Of a stretch of DNA of 60,642 bases, positions 8,738 to 18,491 are shown piece after piece. A program made the translations under genes and the position numbers. The notes beneath the pieces are model-generated. The model was not told the origin of the DNA. It saw only the letters and a list, made by a program, of their open reading frames with translations, and ran no database searches. Source of the stretch: Bacteroidales bacterium (GTDB taxonomy: Bacteria; Bacteroidota; Bacteroidia; Bacteroidales; Muribaculaceae); contig CAAEIL010000010.1 in the NCBI GenBank assembly GCA_900755985.1, positions 1-60,642 of the forward strand. The letters run 5' to 3'. How positions within the stretch are numbered: position 1 is the first letter of the stretch; each line of letters begins with the position of its first letter.

Positions 8738-10798
8738 TCAATGGAACGAGCTTACTCGTTTCATAAGGTTATAAGCAGCTACTACGCCGAGTTCGCCGGC
8801 TTTCGAGAGGTCACTTATACCCGACTCGCGGTGACCGGACTTCAGACGGACAAAAGCTCGGTTGTAATAGGCCTCACCGAAGTCCGGTTTGAGTTGTATC
8901 GCTTGGTCAAAGGCTTTTTCGGCGGAATCAAATTCGGACATTTCGGTCAGGATAATACCTTTGTTATAGTAGAGATAGGGATTGAGAGGTGTCAGGGCAA
9001 TAGCTTCGTCAAGGTCGGCAATGACAAGCATATAGTTGCCGCGTTCGAGGCCCTGTCGAGTAACATGGTCGGTGCGGTGGACGTCCGGAGCGGCATCACG
9101 GGCAGCATTGAGACGAACCTGAGCACGGAGCATATATGCCGGCGCGAAGTCCGGAGTAAGAGAAATTGCGCGGTCAAGGTCGGCCATCGCGGCATTGTAG
9201 TTGCGTAATGTCGTGAAGTCAAGAGCACGGCCTATGTAGTCGATGGCACGAGGACGATGCGAGGCCAGATATGAGTTATAGTCGGCGATTGACTGCGAAT
9301 GTCGTTCGATAAGTTCGCTGTCGGTAAGCTGCGGCACACGCATTGTCACAAGAATATTGTAGCGCAGTACGCGTGACGAGTTAAGGTCGCCAATTTCCTT
9401 GATGAAGAACGAGCCGGGACGCAGTTCGGTGGGCGATGAATAGTAGGCCAGTTCGACAATGGGTTCAAGTTCGATACCAAGATTGCGGTCCTGGACGCGT
9501 CCGCGAATGTCGGTGTTATGATATTCCTCGCGCATGTCGGTATTGTCGGCAATGGTAAGCAATGATGCAAACTCTCGGCGAGCCGTCTCGTCATCGCTCA
9601 GCTTAATATTGGCAAGCGGGTCAGGGATATTACCTTTGAGGTCGGGACGCAGACTGTTGTTTATGCGGTTGGCTCGTACCAAATCGGCGTTGGCGGCGCG
9701 TATGTCACCGGCCTGCCGGCTGAAGTCGCTGCGCAGAAAATAGCCTGTGGGAAAGTTGGGATATGCACTGATGACATAGTTGATGTCGTCGATAGCATCT
9801 TTGAATCGGTGCTTGGCAGCGTATATAAGAGCCCGGCAATATCGTGCGCGGACATCGCTGCCATCCAGCTGAAGCACATGGCTGAAATCCTCGAGTGCGC
9901 GATCATTGGCGCCGACCTCGGTGTTGAGAAGTCCGCGGTTGAAGAGTGCGACTCTGTTATAGGGCTCAATTTTAAGAGCATGATCGTAATCGGACATTGC
10001 TCCGATATAATCATCGAGCTTATAGCGCATAAAAGCCCGGTTGATGAAAAGACCCGTTGCCTTAGGGTTGAGACGTAACGCTGAATCGGCAGCCGATATC
10101 GCTTCGGGAAAAGACTTTTTTCCGCGCTGCGCAAGAATATCGGCTCGCATGGCGTATGCATTGAAGGACTGCGGATTGCGGACAAGAGCCGAATCTATCT
10201 CGTTCATTGCCGTGAGGGTATCTTTACGAGCGAGAGAAAGACGGGCACGACCCAGACGAGCGTTTTCGAACGAGGGATAGAGACTAATTATTCGGGCATA
10301 AGTCGAATCGGCCCCGGCATAATCTTCGACCGCAGTCTGTGCCATTGCTTTATTGAAAAGCAACTGACGGTTGCCGGGCAACAGTTCGAGGGCTTTGTTA
10401 TAATCGCCGATAGCTTCGAGGTCTTTCCCAAGATTCTGGCGCGCCACCCCACGCACTTCCCACGAGTCGGTCAGAAATGGATTACGTTCCAATGCCGTGG
10501 TGGCATCGGCTTCGGCGCCGAGATAGTCCTCAAGGTTGACTTTGGCAATAGCTCGGTAAAGATAAGGCTCGGCAAGATATGGCTTGGCTTGTATGGCCTG
10601 ATTGAAATACCAGATAGAAAGGACATAATCTTCAAAATACCATACATTTTTGCCGATACGCACTGCTTGTTCGGCATTAATCTGTGCTTTGGCCGAAATA
10701 TTGACTGACATCATGACAAGGCATAGCATGAACACGCGGGCCAATGCGCCAAGCCTGCGCTTACGATATATACCTTGAAATATTGTCATGCTCATCAA
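8738..10798 (-). CDS. Large tetratricopeptide repeat protein, exported
   Basis: A 686-residue protein with an N-terminal hydrophobic segment (about residues 18-37, ending SAKAQ) that looks like a signal peptide, followed by many 34-residue tetratricopeptide repeats. The recurrent pattern is visible in phrases such as AYYNRAFVRLKSG, FINRAFMRYKLDDYIGAMSDYDHAL and LFNRGLLNTEVG. The repeats come in two blocks separated by a linker (about 395-510) that carries no repeat. TPR proteins are binding scaffolds; the partner is unknown. A promoter match lies immediately upstream at 10821-10852. In Bacteroidetes, exported TPR proteins often work in outer membrane or secretion assemblies, but nothing here shows which. 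Confidence 0.85.
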   Translation of the reverse strand: MMSMTIFQGIYRKRRLGALARVFMLCLVMMSVNISAKAQINAEQAVRIGKNVWYFEDYVLSIWYFNQAIQAKPYLAEPYLYRAIAKVNLEDYLGAEADATTALERNPFLTDSWEVRGVARQNLGKDLEAIGDYNKALELLPGNRQLLFNKAMAQTAVEDYAGADSTYARIISLYPSFENARLGRARLSLARKDTLTAMNEIDSALVRNPQSFNAYAMRADILAQRGKKSFPEAISAADSALRLNPKATGLFINRAFMRYKLDDYIGAMSDYDHALKIEPYNRVALFNRGLLNTEVGANDRALEDFSHVLQLDGSDVRARYCRALIYAAKHRFKDAIDDINYVISAYPNFPTGYFLRSDFSRQAGDIRAANADLVRANRINNSLRPDLKGNIPDPLANIKLSDDETARREFASLLTIADNTDMREEYHNTDIRGRVQDRNLGIELEPIVELAYYSSPTELRPGSFFIKEIGDLNSSRVLRYNILVTMRVPQLTDSELIERHSQSIADYNSYLASHRPRAIDYIGRALDFTTLRNYNAAMADLDRAISLTPDFAPAYMLRAQVRLNAARDAAPDVHRTDHVTRQGLERGNYMLVIADLDEAIALTPLNPYLYYNKGIILTEMSEFDSAEKAFDQAIQLKPDFGEAYYNRAFVRLKSGHRESGISDLSKAGELGVVAAYNLMKRVSSFH

Positions 10799-10820
10799 TC
10801 CTATTTGTCTTTTGAATGTA

Positions 10821-10852
10821 CAAATATAGCAAATATTCCTTTTTGCTACGAA
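10821..10852 (-). promoter_or_regulatory. Candidate promoter of the TPR gene
   Basis: On the minus strand, TTCG (10852-10849), a 20-base spacer and TATATTTG (10828-10821) match the Bacteroidetes consensus with one mismatch in the upstream box. Transcription would start about 7 bases downstream, close to the start codon. Confidence 0.55.
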
Positions 10853-11189
10853 GATTTTAGTTAAATTTAATTTTTTAACCCTCAGGGTCCATTTATTTTG
10901 CTTTGCAAAACAAATAACTGCTACGTATTCAAAACCGGTGTTTATGTCAAAGATGCTGATGAATGTATGGGAGGAATATACGGTTGGGGCTTTACTTCAG
11001 AAGAACATAAGGCCTCCCGGAGATGTTGTTTTTATATCTGACGCACCGAGTTTAACAACCAATACGCTTGTGATTATTAATACGGATTAGAGAAAAGCGC
11101 CTTTTCTGTATTTTGGTTATTCAAGCTACGGTATATGCTCACCAAAACTACTAATGCTTATCTACATAAGAGTATAAAGCACATTTATT
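10853..11189. other. Intergenic region with a possible gene relic
   Basis: This stretch between the divergent TPR and NADH dehydrogenase genes holds no convincing gene. It contains an imperfect hairpin at about 10893-10918 (TTATTTTGC facing GCAAAACAAATAA). An open frame of 48 codons runs from ATG at 10944 to TAG at 11090, and another frame across about 10925-11040 also reads without stops. Neither resembles a family I know. They could be pieces of a decayed gene. Confidence 0.3.
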
Positions 11190-12491
11190 ATGAATACGGA
11201 CATATCTTCTGCTACAAAAAAACGCCTTGTTGTCATAGGAGGCGGATTCGCCGGACTCAATTTTCTTAAAAAGCTCAGGCTCAATGACTGGGAAATTATT
11301 TTGATTGACCGCAATAATTTCCACTCATTTCCTCCTCTATTTTATCAGGTGGCATCGGCTGGTCTTGACCCGGGGTCAATCAGCTTCCCGCTGCGTCGCG
11401 AACTACGTCAAAGGAAGATGAAAAATGTACATTTCCATCTTGGTGATGTCCGTAAAATCGATACTGCCGGGCGCCGTGTCATTACCCAATTCGAGACCAT
11501 ACCTTATGACGAACTTGTAATCGCCGCAGGCACTACCAACAATTTCTTTGGAAATGCCGACCTTGACAAGTATGTCTATACTCTTAAATCGACATCCGAG
11601 GCTCTACGCTGTCGCAACGACATACTCGATCGCCTCGAACGGGCTGCGATATACAAAGATCCGGAGGAAAGATGCAGGCTGCTTTCATTCACCATCATAG
11701 GCGGAGGTCCCACCGGTGTCGAAATTGCCGGTGCTATAGGCGAGATGAAACGCTACATCATCAAACGGGAGTATCCGGCAATCAATCGCGACGAGGTCTC
11801 GGTTACTTTGGTAGAGGGTTCGGACCGTCTTTTGCGTTCGATGTCCGAAAAGGCCTCGCGTGAAACGCTGAAATATATGAAGCATCTGATGGTGAACGTC
11901 AAACTGGGCAAAATCATGACATCGTATGACAGGAATGTCCTGAGTTTTGACGACGGCGAGCAGTTGTACAGTTCGATGGTTATCTGGACAGCGGGCGTCA
12001 CCGCGACACCCATTGTATTTGAAGGCAAGGAGCCCGAGTACGGTCCGGGAAAGCGAATTGTCGTCGATGACTTCAACCGTGTTGTCGGTATGGATCATGT
12101 CTATGCGCTGGGCGATATCTGTGTGCACTGCGACAGTCAGTATCCCCATGGTCTTCCTCAACTGGCTCAGGTGGCAATACAGCAGGGACGCACGCTTGCG
12201 CGCAATCTCAATCACGGCTCGTTTACACGCCCGTTCAGATACAAAGACAAAGGCTCAATGGCTACCGTCGGGCGCAACCGCGCTGTTGTCGACCTGAAAC
12301 ATGTGCATATTTCAGGATGGTTTGCTTGGCTGACATGGATGGCAGTACATCTAATGTCATTGTTGGGTATGCGCAACAAACTTACGGTGCTCATCACCTG
12401 GATATGGTCATATTTCTCTTACTCGTCGTCGCTGAGGATACTACTGCATCCGACGCGCTATCCTCTGCGCTCGCGCTGGGGTGAGAAGTGA
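11190..12491 (+). CDS. ndh: Type II NADH dehydrogenase
   Basis: A 433-residue FAD-dependent NADH:quinone oxidoreductase (NDH-2), which passes electrons from NADH to the quinone pool at the inner membrane without pumping ions. The FAD-binding glycine motif is GGGFAG (17-22) and the NADH-binding motif is GGGPTGVE (171-178), followed by the typical YALGDIC segment near residue 300. The C terminus has two amphipathic or hydrophobic stretches (GWFAWLTWMAVHLMSLLG and a Trp/Tyr-rich helix) that fit membrane attachment. Full length for the family. It converges on feoB with only 3 bases between the two stop codons. Confidence 0.9.
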   Translation: MNTDISSATKKRLVVIGGGFAGLNFLKKLRLNDWEIILIDRNNFHSFPPLFYQVASAGLDPGSISFPLRRELRQRKMKNVHFHLGDVRKIDTAGRRVITQFETIPYDELVIAAGTTNNFFGNADLDKYVYTLKSTSEALRCRNDILDRLERAAIYKDPEERCRLLSFTIIGGGPTGVEIAGAIGEMKRYIIKREYPAINRDEVSVTLVEGSDRLLRSMSEKASRETLKYMKHLMVNVKLGKIMTSYDRNVLSFDDGEQLYSSMVIWTAGVTATPIVFEGKEPEYGPGKRIVVDDFNRVVGMDHVYALGDICVHCDSQYPHGLPQLAQVAIQQGRTLARNLNHGSFTRPFRYKDKGSMATVGRNRAVVDLKHVHISGWFAWLTWMAVHLMSLLGMRNKLTVLITWIWSYFSYSSSLRILLHPTRYPLRSRWGEK

Positions 12492-12494
12492 AAG

Positions 12495-14888
12495 TCAAAA
12501 CAGCAAAGCGATGTTGTAGACGATAAAAGCCACAATCCACGCAACAAGCGTATTGTAGACCACCGAGAAGATGCCGTAACGCCATGAGCCCGTTTCTCGG
12601 CAAATGGCAGTAACAGTTGCCATACACGGACAATAAAGCAGGATAAAGACCATGAAAGCCAAAGCCGATGCCACGGTCCACTCGTTAGATCCTGTGGCAG
12701 AATCCTTATAATTAAACATGCGTTTACCCAGCGAGCTGTCTTCGATGGCTTCGTCTCCGGTGTAAAGCACTCCGAGAGTCGATACTACAATTTCTTTGGC
12801 AGGCACGCCGGCCAACGCTGCAACAGATGCACGCCAGTGAAGACCAAGCGGAGCCATAACAGGCGAAATAGCCTTACCTGCCATTTCAAGGTACGAGTCA
12901 TGTGCCGGATCTATTGCCGTTGTCTCGACAGTGACATTCTTTTCTTCGGTATGACGTGGAAAATAGTTCAGCGCCCATACAATGATTGAAGCAAAAAGTA
13001 TTATTCCGCCCATTTTTTTAAGATACTGTACACCTTTGGCCCACGTGTGACGCAAAGAAGTTCGAAGAGACGGCATGCGATATGGCGGAAACTCCATGAC
13101 AAAAGGCGTCTCGTCCTTTTTGAAGTAAAACTTACGAAGAATCTTGGCTGTGACAAATGCCACCGCTATGCCAAGTATATACAGTCCGAAAAACACCAGT
13201 GCACCGTGTGAAGGGAAAAATGTGCCGATCAGAAGTACATAGATCGGAAGACGTGCCGAACACGACATGAAGGGATTGATGAGTATGGTTATCAGACGTG
13301 ACGACCGCGATTCGATAGCACGTGTGGCGAGAATAGCCGGAACATTGCATCCGAAGCCCATTATCAACGGTATGAACGATTTGCCATGAAGCCCGAGACG
13401 GTGCATCACCTTGTCCATGATGAATGCAGCCCTTGCCATATAGCCCGAATCTTCCATAAACGATATACAGAAATAGAGTATAAGTATGTTGGGCAGAAAA
13501 ACGATAACACCACCTACTCCGCCGATGATACCATCCGAAATCAAGTCCTTAAGCGAGCCGTCGGGCAATGTGTTATGCGCCAGTTGCGAAAGGCTGTCAA
13601 CTCCGGTCTGAATCCAGTCCATGGGATATTGCCCCAAAGCGAATGTCAGCCAAAAGCATAAAAACATCAAGGCAAAAAACAGCGGAAAGCCGAAAAGTTT
13701 ATTGGTGACAAAAGAATCGATGACACCGGTTGTATCATTGGCAGGTTTAACAGGTCCGGACATGGTCTCGGATAAAGCGCCGGCTATGAAACCGTATTTC
13801 TCGCCGGCAATCATTGACGACATGTCTTCGCCCATATCATGTTCGAGGCGCTGACGCAATTTGTCACGAAGTTCGAAAATCTCTTTTCCATGCGGAGTCT
13901 GCTCGATGATACCCTCTGTCTCTTTGTCTCCCTCGAGCATCTTAATGGCCATATATCGCGGCGAAAAATGGAAACCGGTTTCACCATAGCTTTTAATGGC
14001 GTTCTTGATTGCCTGCACTGCATTTTCAATTTCTACAGTAAAGCGTACATGTATATGACGCGAGGTCTGGTGACGGTCTTCGTAGACTGCAACAATTGTT
14101 TCGAGCAAGTCTACGATACCCTGTCCATTCTTTGACACTGTAGGGACAATAGGCACGCCAATCATTCCGCCAAGTGTCTCATAGTCCAGAACAGTTCCCG
14201 AACCCTTAAGCTCATCGTACATATTCAGAGCAATCACTGTAGGGCGAGCCATGTCGATAAGCTCAGTGGTGAGATACATGTTGCGCTCAAGATTTGAGGC
14301 ATCCACGACATTGACAATGACATCGGGAGTTTCCTCGCGCAGGAATTTGCGAACATAACGCTCTTCGGGCGAATATGCAGCAAGCGAATATGTGCCTGGC
14401 AGGTCTATGACATTGAAACGGTACTGTTTGTAACGCATACGTCCGCTCTTGGCGTCAACCGTGACTCCACTATAATTGCCCACATGCTCGTGACTGCCGC
14501 ACAGACGGTTAAAAAGCGATGTCTTTCCACAGTTGGGATTGCCAACAAGGGCTATGTTGATTATATCAGAAGGCGAGCCTTCTGCCGAATCCGGCAACTC
14601 ATCGAGTTCAGTATCGCCGATCTCGGGGTTCCGTTGCAATCGGGGAATTTCTGTATTTGCAGCGTCTGCCGGAACGACTTCGATAAGCGCTGCTTCGGCT
14701 CGTCGCAACGAAATCTCCGAGCCCATAACCGAATACTTTATAGGATCTTTAAGAGGTGCGTCAAGCAGGACATCCACTCGGCTGCCACGTACAAAGCCCA
14801 TGTCCATGACACGTTTGCGGAACGCACCGTGTCCCAGAATTTTGACTATGATACCGGTCTGACCGGTCTTTAATTCACTTAGTCTCAT
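12495..14888 (-). CDS. feoB: FeoA-FeoB fusion ferrous iron transporter
   Basis: A 797-residue fusion of a FeoA-like SH3 domain (1-75, MRLSELKTGQTGIIVKILG) with a complete FeoB. The G domain shows G1 GNPNCGKT (116-123), G2 around Thr143, G3 DLPG (162-165) and G4 NMYD (222-225). It is followed by the polytopic membrane part with the gate-like repeats (ILYFCISFMEDSGYMARAAF and GFGCNVPAILATR). It imports Fe(II) across the inner membrane with GTP hydrolysis. The FeoA-FeoB fusion is normal for Bacteroidales. The upstream region has a 21-base imperfect palindrome (14962-14982) that could be a metal-regulator site; a Fur-family gene lies 9 kb away. Confidence 0.96.
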   Translation of the reverse strand: MRLSELKTGQTGIIVKILGHGAFRKRVMDMGFVRGSRVDVLLDAPLKDPIKYSVMGSEISLRRAEAALIEVVPADAANTEIPRLQRNPEIGDTELDELPDSAEGSPSDIINIALVGNPNCGKTSLFNRLCGSHEHVGNYSGVTVDAKSGRMRYKQYRFNVIDLPGTYSLAAYSPEERYVRKFLREETPDVIVNVVDASNLERNMYLTTELIDMARPTVIALNMYDELKGSGTVLDYETLGGMIGVPIVPTVSKNGQGIVDLLETIVAVYEDRHQTSRHIHVRFTVEIENAVQAIKNAIKSYGETGFHFSPRYMAIKMLEGDKETEGIIEQTPHGKEIFELRDKLRQRLEHDMGEDMSSMIAGEKYGFIAGALSETMSGPVKPANDTTGVIDSFVTNKLFGFPLFFALMFLCFWLTFALGQYPMDWIQTGVDSLSQLAHNTLPDGSLKDLISDGIIGGVGGVIVFLPNILILYFCISFMEDSGYMARAAFIMDKVMHRLGLHGKSFIPLIMGFGCNVPAILATRAIESRSSRLITILINPFMSCSARLPIYVLLIGTFFPSHGALVFFGLYILGIAVAFVTAKILRKFYFKKDETPFVMEFPPYRMPSLRTSLRHTWAKGVQYLKKMGGIILFASIIVWALNYFPRHTEEKNVTVETTAIDPAHDSYLEMAGKAISPVMAPLGLHWRASVAALAGVPAKEIVVSTLGVLYTGDEAIEDSSLGKRMFNYKDSATGSNEWTVASALAFMVFILLYCPCMATVTAICRETGSWRYGIFSVVYNTLVAWIVAFIVYNIALLF

Positions 14889-14961
14889 AAATATATCAAT
14901 ATTCTGCCTTGGACAAAACCAGTTTGAAACTTAGCCTGATACACATTATTAAAATAATAGG

Positions 14962-14982
14962 ATTCGATAACAGTTATTCAAT
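14962..14982. promoter_or_regulatory. Candidate metal-regulator operator upstream of feoB
   Basis: ATTCGATAAC-A-GTTATTCAAT is a 21-base palindrome with 8 of 10 positions paired, centred 84 bases upstream of the feoB start codon. Its size and ATAAC/GTTAT core resemble Fur-type boxes. The assignment is inference only. Confidence 0.35.
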
Positions 14983-15240
14983 ACCGATACAGGGAACCTA
15001 TAAAGCTAAAATCAGGCAGACTCTCTTGTTTACCAATTATGTTTATTATAAATTGTGTTTCAGTGTCATTTCATGACCTGTTGTCCATTGCTGCAAATTT
15101 CAGAAAAAAACGTGGAACAACAATGCAAAATAGCATATTATTTTTATCCATTCTAAATAAGCATACCTAATTTAGAATATACTTGGCTTTATCTATGACA
15201 TTTTATAATCCGGTCACGAAATTTTTAGTAATTTAGCGGA
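14983..15240. other. Divergent intergenic region, feoB and permease genes
   Basis: AT-rich and without a credible gene. It contains a perfect 9-base inverted repeat ATTCTAAAT/ATTTAGAAT (15150-15158 and 15170-15178), spaced by 11 bases, about 63-90 bases upstream of the permease start. A TAATTTAG at 15229-15236 resembles a promoter -7 box but lacks a good upstream partner and lies almost on the start codon. Confidence 0.4.
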
Positions 15241-16497
15241 GTGAAAAACAATATTGTCTACGAAGCATGGATGGCTAAGCGTCTTGGCGCGGGCCACGCA
15301 CACACGGGTGTGGTCATAGCCATAACCGGTGTGGCGTGTGCCATAGCCGTGATGATGCTTACATGGGGTATAGCCCGCGGCTTTGATCTCGGCATCAAGG
15401 ATAAACTGAAAGGCTTTGAGCCGGAGATAAAAATATCGGCACCATACAGTTATCTTTCGGGCAACAGCGGCGAGTTTGTCGGTTTCAGTCCCGAATTGCA
15501 AATGAATATACGCAGCACACTCCCCGAAGCAACAGCGTCATTGGCCATGCTGCAGCCGGCAATAATTAAGACCGATGATAATTATGAAGCAGTTATCATC
15601 AACGCTTTCGACAGCAATCACGACCGCTCGTTCGAGGCATCGAACATTATCGCCGGACGCTTGCCTGACTTCAGCAGCGAGGATGGCGACACATGCCTCG
15701 TTGTTTCGACAAAGACCGCATCACGTCTTGGGCTGAAAGTCGGTGACCGTATCACGGCATGTTTCTTCATCCACGATGCCATTAAATCGCGGCGCTATAC
15801 ACTTGCCGGTATCTACCGCACCGGCTTTGCCGAGTTTGACGCAACCGTCGCATACGGCAGCCTGCATAAGCTGCAACAGCTGAACAAAATAGACTCGCTG
15901 ACAGGCACGACTATAGAAATCAACCGCACAGGCCTGCCTATTGACTCGCTTCCCGCGGCTGCCACCATTCTCCAGCAGAAAATTTACAACGACGCCCGCA
16001 CACAAGGTCGTATCGAAGCCGAACTGGTCGACAATCTTAAAAACACCGGCGCTGTCTATCTCAACTGGCTCGACCTTATCAGCACCAACGTAGTTGTCAT
16101 TTTTATTATAATGTGTATCGTAGCCGGGCTTACAATGATTTCGTCATTGTTCATCATCATTTTAGACCGCATCCCCACAATAGGTCTGCTGCGTGCAATG
16201 GGTGCGAGCAAAAGCGCCATTCGCAACATATTCATACTCATAGCCATGCGTCTGGTAATCATAGGGCTGGTTATCGGCAATGTTGTCGCGCTGGGCTTCG
16301 GCGCTCTCCAAAACAGTACCGGCATCATTTCTCTTGACCCCGAGATGTATTACATTGACTGCGTGCCTTTCAGCTTCGACCCTCTTGCCATAATTCTTAT
16401 CAACGTCGGAGTTATTGTCATGAGCTGGCTGATGCTTATTTTGCCCGCTCGCGTAGCCTCAGGCATCTCGCCCGACCGCACAATCCGATTCGAATAG
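15241..16497 (+). CDS. FtsX/LolC-like ABC transporter permease
   Basis: A 418-residue membrane protein with the four-helix MacB/FtsX layout: one helix near the N terminus (about 22-44), a large periplasmic domain (about 50-275) and three helices at the C terminus (about 280-303, 325-350, 378-402). This resembles the lipoprotein-releasing LolC/LolE family, which works with a LolD ATPase to move lipoproteins from the inner to the outer membrane. No ATPase gene is adjacent, so the partner must be elsewhere. The start used is GTG at 15241; no in-frame ATG nearby leaves a complete N-terminal helix with its usual flanking residues except Met11 (15271). The exact start is therefore uncertain. Confidence 0.82.
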   Translation: MKNNIVYEAWMAKRLGAGHAHTGVVIAITGVACAIAVMMLTWGIARGFDLGIKDKLKGFEPEIKISAPYSYLSGNSGEFVGFSPELQMNIRSTLPEATASLAMLQPAIIKTDDNYEAVIINAFDSNHDRSFEASNIIAGRLPDFSSEDGDTCLVVSTKTASRLGLKVGDRITACFFIHDAIKSRRYTLAGIYRTGFAEFDATVAYGSLHKLQQLNKIDSLTGTTIEINRTGLPIDSLPAAATILQQKIYNDARTQGRIEAELVDNLKNTGAVYLNWLDLISTNVVVIFIIMCIVAGLTMISSLFIIILDRIPTIGLLRAMGASKSAIRNIFILIAMRLVIIGLVIGNVVALGFGALQNSTGIISLDPEMYYIDCVPFSFDPLAIILINVGVIVMSWLMLILPARVASGISPDRTIRFE

Positions 16498-16699
16498 ACA
16501 GGTATTAAGTGCTTGTTCTCAAGATTTCGCAAAATCGCCATCCAAACTACTGTATTCTTTGCTCGCTCTTATATTGTATTTAGCGTCGTACCCCTCTAAT
16601 GGTGTCTATATGCCATACAAAGAAAAATGCGATAGCTCAATTTGGATATCCAATTTCAATGTCTAACTAAACTACAAAAGCACATTTTGGAACGTTTTC

Positions 16700-16730
16700 T
16701 TGGCTGAGAAAACGAAAACTGCTAACTTTG
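16700..16730 (+). promoter_or_regulatory. Promoter of the LysM-barrel operon
   Basis: TTG (16700-16702), a 20-base spacer and TAACTTTG (16723-16730) match the Bacteroidetes consensus. Transcription would begin near 16737. This excludes the longer in-frame TTG start at 16728, which lies inside the -7 box, and supports the ATG at 16812. Confidence 0.75.
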
Positions 16731-16811
16731 CAGGGATTACGGACATTGGCTTTGCAATACTTTGCCTGTTGTCCGTGCGGCAGTTTGCCCAATCATATAT
16801 TTTTGTGCTCT

Positions 16812-18491
16812 ATGAATCTTTCACGATTAATCAGATGTTTCTGTGCCGCCGCCGCTTTCGGAGCCTGTTTTTATGGTTTTTCGGCATCGGCAATCGATTT
16901 GCCTTTGACCACCGTCGCCGGCAAACAATATTTCCGTTATGAGGTAAAAAGCGGCGAAACCGCAATGGATGTCTCCGAGACACTCGGAATACCCCTTTCC
17001 GAAATCATAAACAACAACGGCTGGGCTCTTGACGGAGTCCGTGCGGGCAATATTCTGTATTTCCCTTACGAGACTTACAAAAACCGTTTTGGTGTCAAAA
17101 CTACAGCTCCGGTTTCATCTGTAGCCCAAAGCAATAGCGACAAACAGCTTAGCACCCCATACACATCCACGCCTCGGGCTGCCAAACCCGTAAATAACAC
17201 AAAGACCACCCAGACCCAAAAGCAAAACGGCAAAACGATACATACAGAGACCGCCAAACCTGTTGACACAGCGGTCACCGTACCCAAACATGGACAAAAA
17301 CTGACACCCGTCGTTGAAGAACTTACTCATATATCGAATGACACTTCTCGCGTAGCCGGGGCAAACAGCGTATGGGCCGAAGCAGTCTCACACAGCGTTG
17401 AAGCCACTCCCGATACAAGCATTGTCGCAGTTGTGCTTCCCCTCAACCTTGGCAACGAACGCACTAAACGCGCCAATCTCGCTACGGACTTCTATCGTGG
17501 CTTCCTTATTGCCGCAGATACGTTGACAGCAGGCTCGGCACCTATAAAAATTAAGACTATAGACGCAGGGGCTACCGCTGCGGACACACGCTCAGCGCTT
17601 GACAATCCCGCTCTCAAAAATGCTACGATAATCATCGGTTCGTCCGATCCTGACCAATTTCAGGTACTTACCGACTTTGTCCGCGACCACGAAACTTATC
17701 TCATCAATCCTTTTATTGTCAAAGACTCCACTTATTTGACAAATCCCCATGTAATACAGACGTATATTGATCAGAAAACCATGTATGAGAAAGCTGCCGA
17801 CTACTTTATGTCGCTACTCGACCGCACGCCGGAGACAATACCTGTATTGCTTGACAACAAGACCGGCGACAAAAACAAAGACGAACTTGTGGGCATGATC
17901 CTTGAACGTCTGAACTTGCGAGGCATCAAGCCTCAGACAATCAGCTACGAGGGTACGCTGCCACTGGCCACCATCAAATCAACAATTGCCGAGAACGGCA
18001 ATTATCTGATTTTACCTCAATCAGGTAGCCTCAAAGAATTTAACCGTTTCGCTCCCAATCTTTCAAAATTCATATCCACAGTATCGACGCCCGCCAACGG
18101 AACAGTCAAAGTTTTCGGCTATCCCGAATGGACTGCATTCAAAGGCACCCCCCGCGCCAACCTTTCAAAAATCGACGCCTGTATATACTCACGCTTCTTC
18201 GCCGACCCCAACAGCACAGACTATCAAGGCGTAAACGATGCTTACCAACGCTGGTACGGCCGCAAACTACCTGTCGAAATTCCCATTCAGAGCCTATTAG
18301 GGTTCGACACCGGACGTTTTGTCCTCAGCGCATTGCAATTAGGCCGTCGTGGTCTTGAAGCTCCCGCGTCGTACCGCGGCGTCCAGTCATCGTTCGATTT
18401 TCAAGACGTTGATTCAGGAGGCAAAATCAACGAGGCCCTATACATTATAGAATATGGTCCAGACGAAACCGTAAATGTGAGCCTGCGATGA
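16812..18491 (+). CDS. LysM domain protein with periplasmic-binding-like fold
   Basis: A 559-residue protein starting at ATG 16812, with a signal peptide (1-28, MNLSRLIRCFCAAAAFGACF...) and a LysM domain at about 42-86 (YEVKSGETAMDVSETLGIPL...) that should bind peptidoglycan. A Thr/Lys/Gln-rich linker follows (about 90-165). The C-terminal 380 residues resemble type I periplasmic binding proteins (VVLPLNLGNERTKRANLATDFYRG, then an alternating alpha/beta pattern). No transporter genes are adjacent, so it is more likely a wall-anchored sensor or scaffold than a transport receptor. Its stop overlaps the start of the next gene (ATGA), so the two are translationally coupled. Confidence 0.82.
   Translation: MNLSRLIRCFCAAAAFGACFYGFSASAIDLPLTTVAGKQYFRYEVKSGETAMDVSETLGIPLSEIINNNGWALDGVRAGNILYFPYETYKNRFGVKTTAPVSSVAQSNSDKQLSTPYTSTPRAAKPVNNTKTTQTQKQNGKTIHTETAKPVDTAVTVPKHGQKLTPVVEELTHISNDTSRVAGANSVWAEAVSHSVEATPDTSIVAVVLPLNLGNERTKRANLATDFYRGFLIAADTLTAGSAPIKIKTIDAGATAADTRSALDNPALKNATIIIGSSDPDQFQVLTDFVRDHETYLINPFIVKDSTYLTNPHVIQTYIDQKTMYEKAADYFMSLLDRTPETIPVLLDNKTGDKNKDELVGMILERLNLRGIKPQTISYEGTLPLATIKSTIAENGNYLILPQSGSLKEFNRFAPNLSKFISTVSTPANGTVKVFGYPEWTAFKGTPRANLSKIDACIYSRFFADPNSTDYQGVNDAYQRWYGRKLPVEIPIQSLLGFDTGRFVLSALQLGRRGLEAPASYRGVQSSFDFQDVDSGGKINEALYIIEYGPDETVNVSLR

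Noticed and set aside
16728..16811. Longer TTG start for the LysM protein
   Set aside because: The TTG is inside the promoter -7 box TAACTTTG, so it would not be transcribed, and the extra residues would bury the signal peptide.
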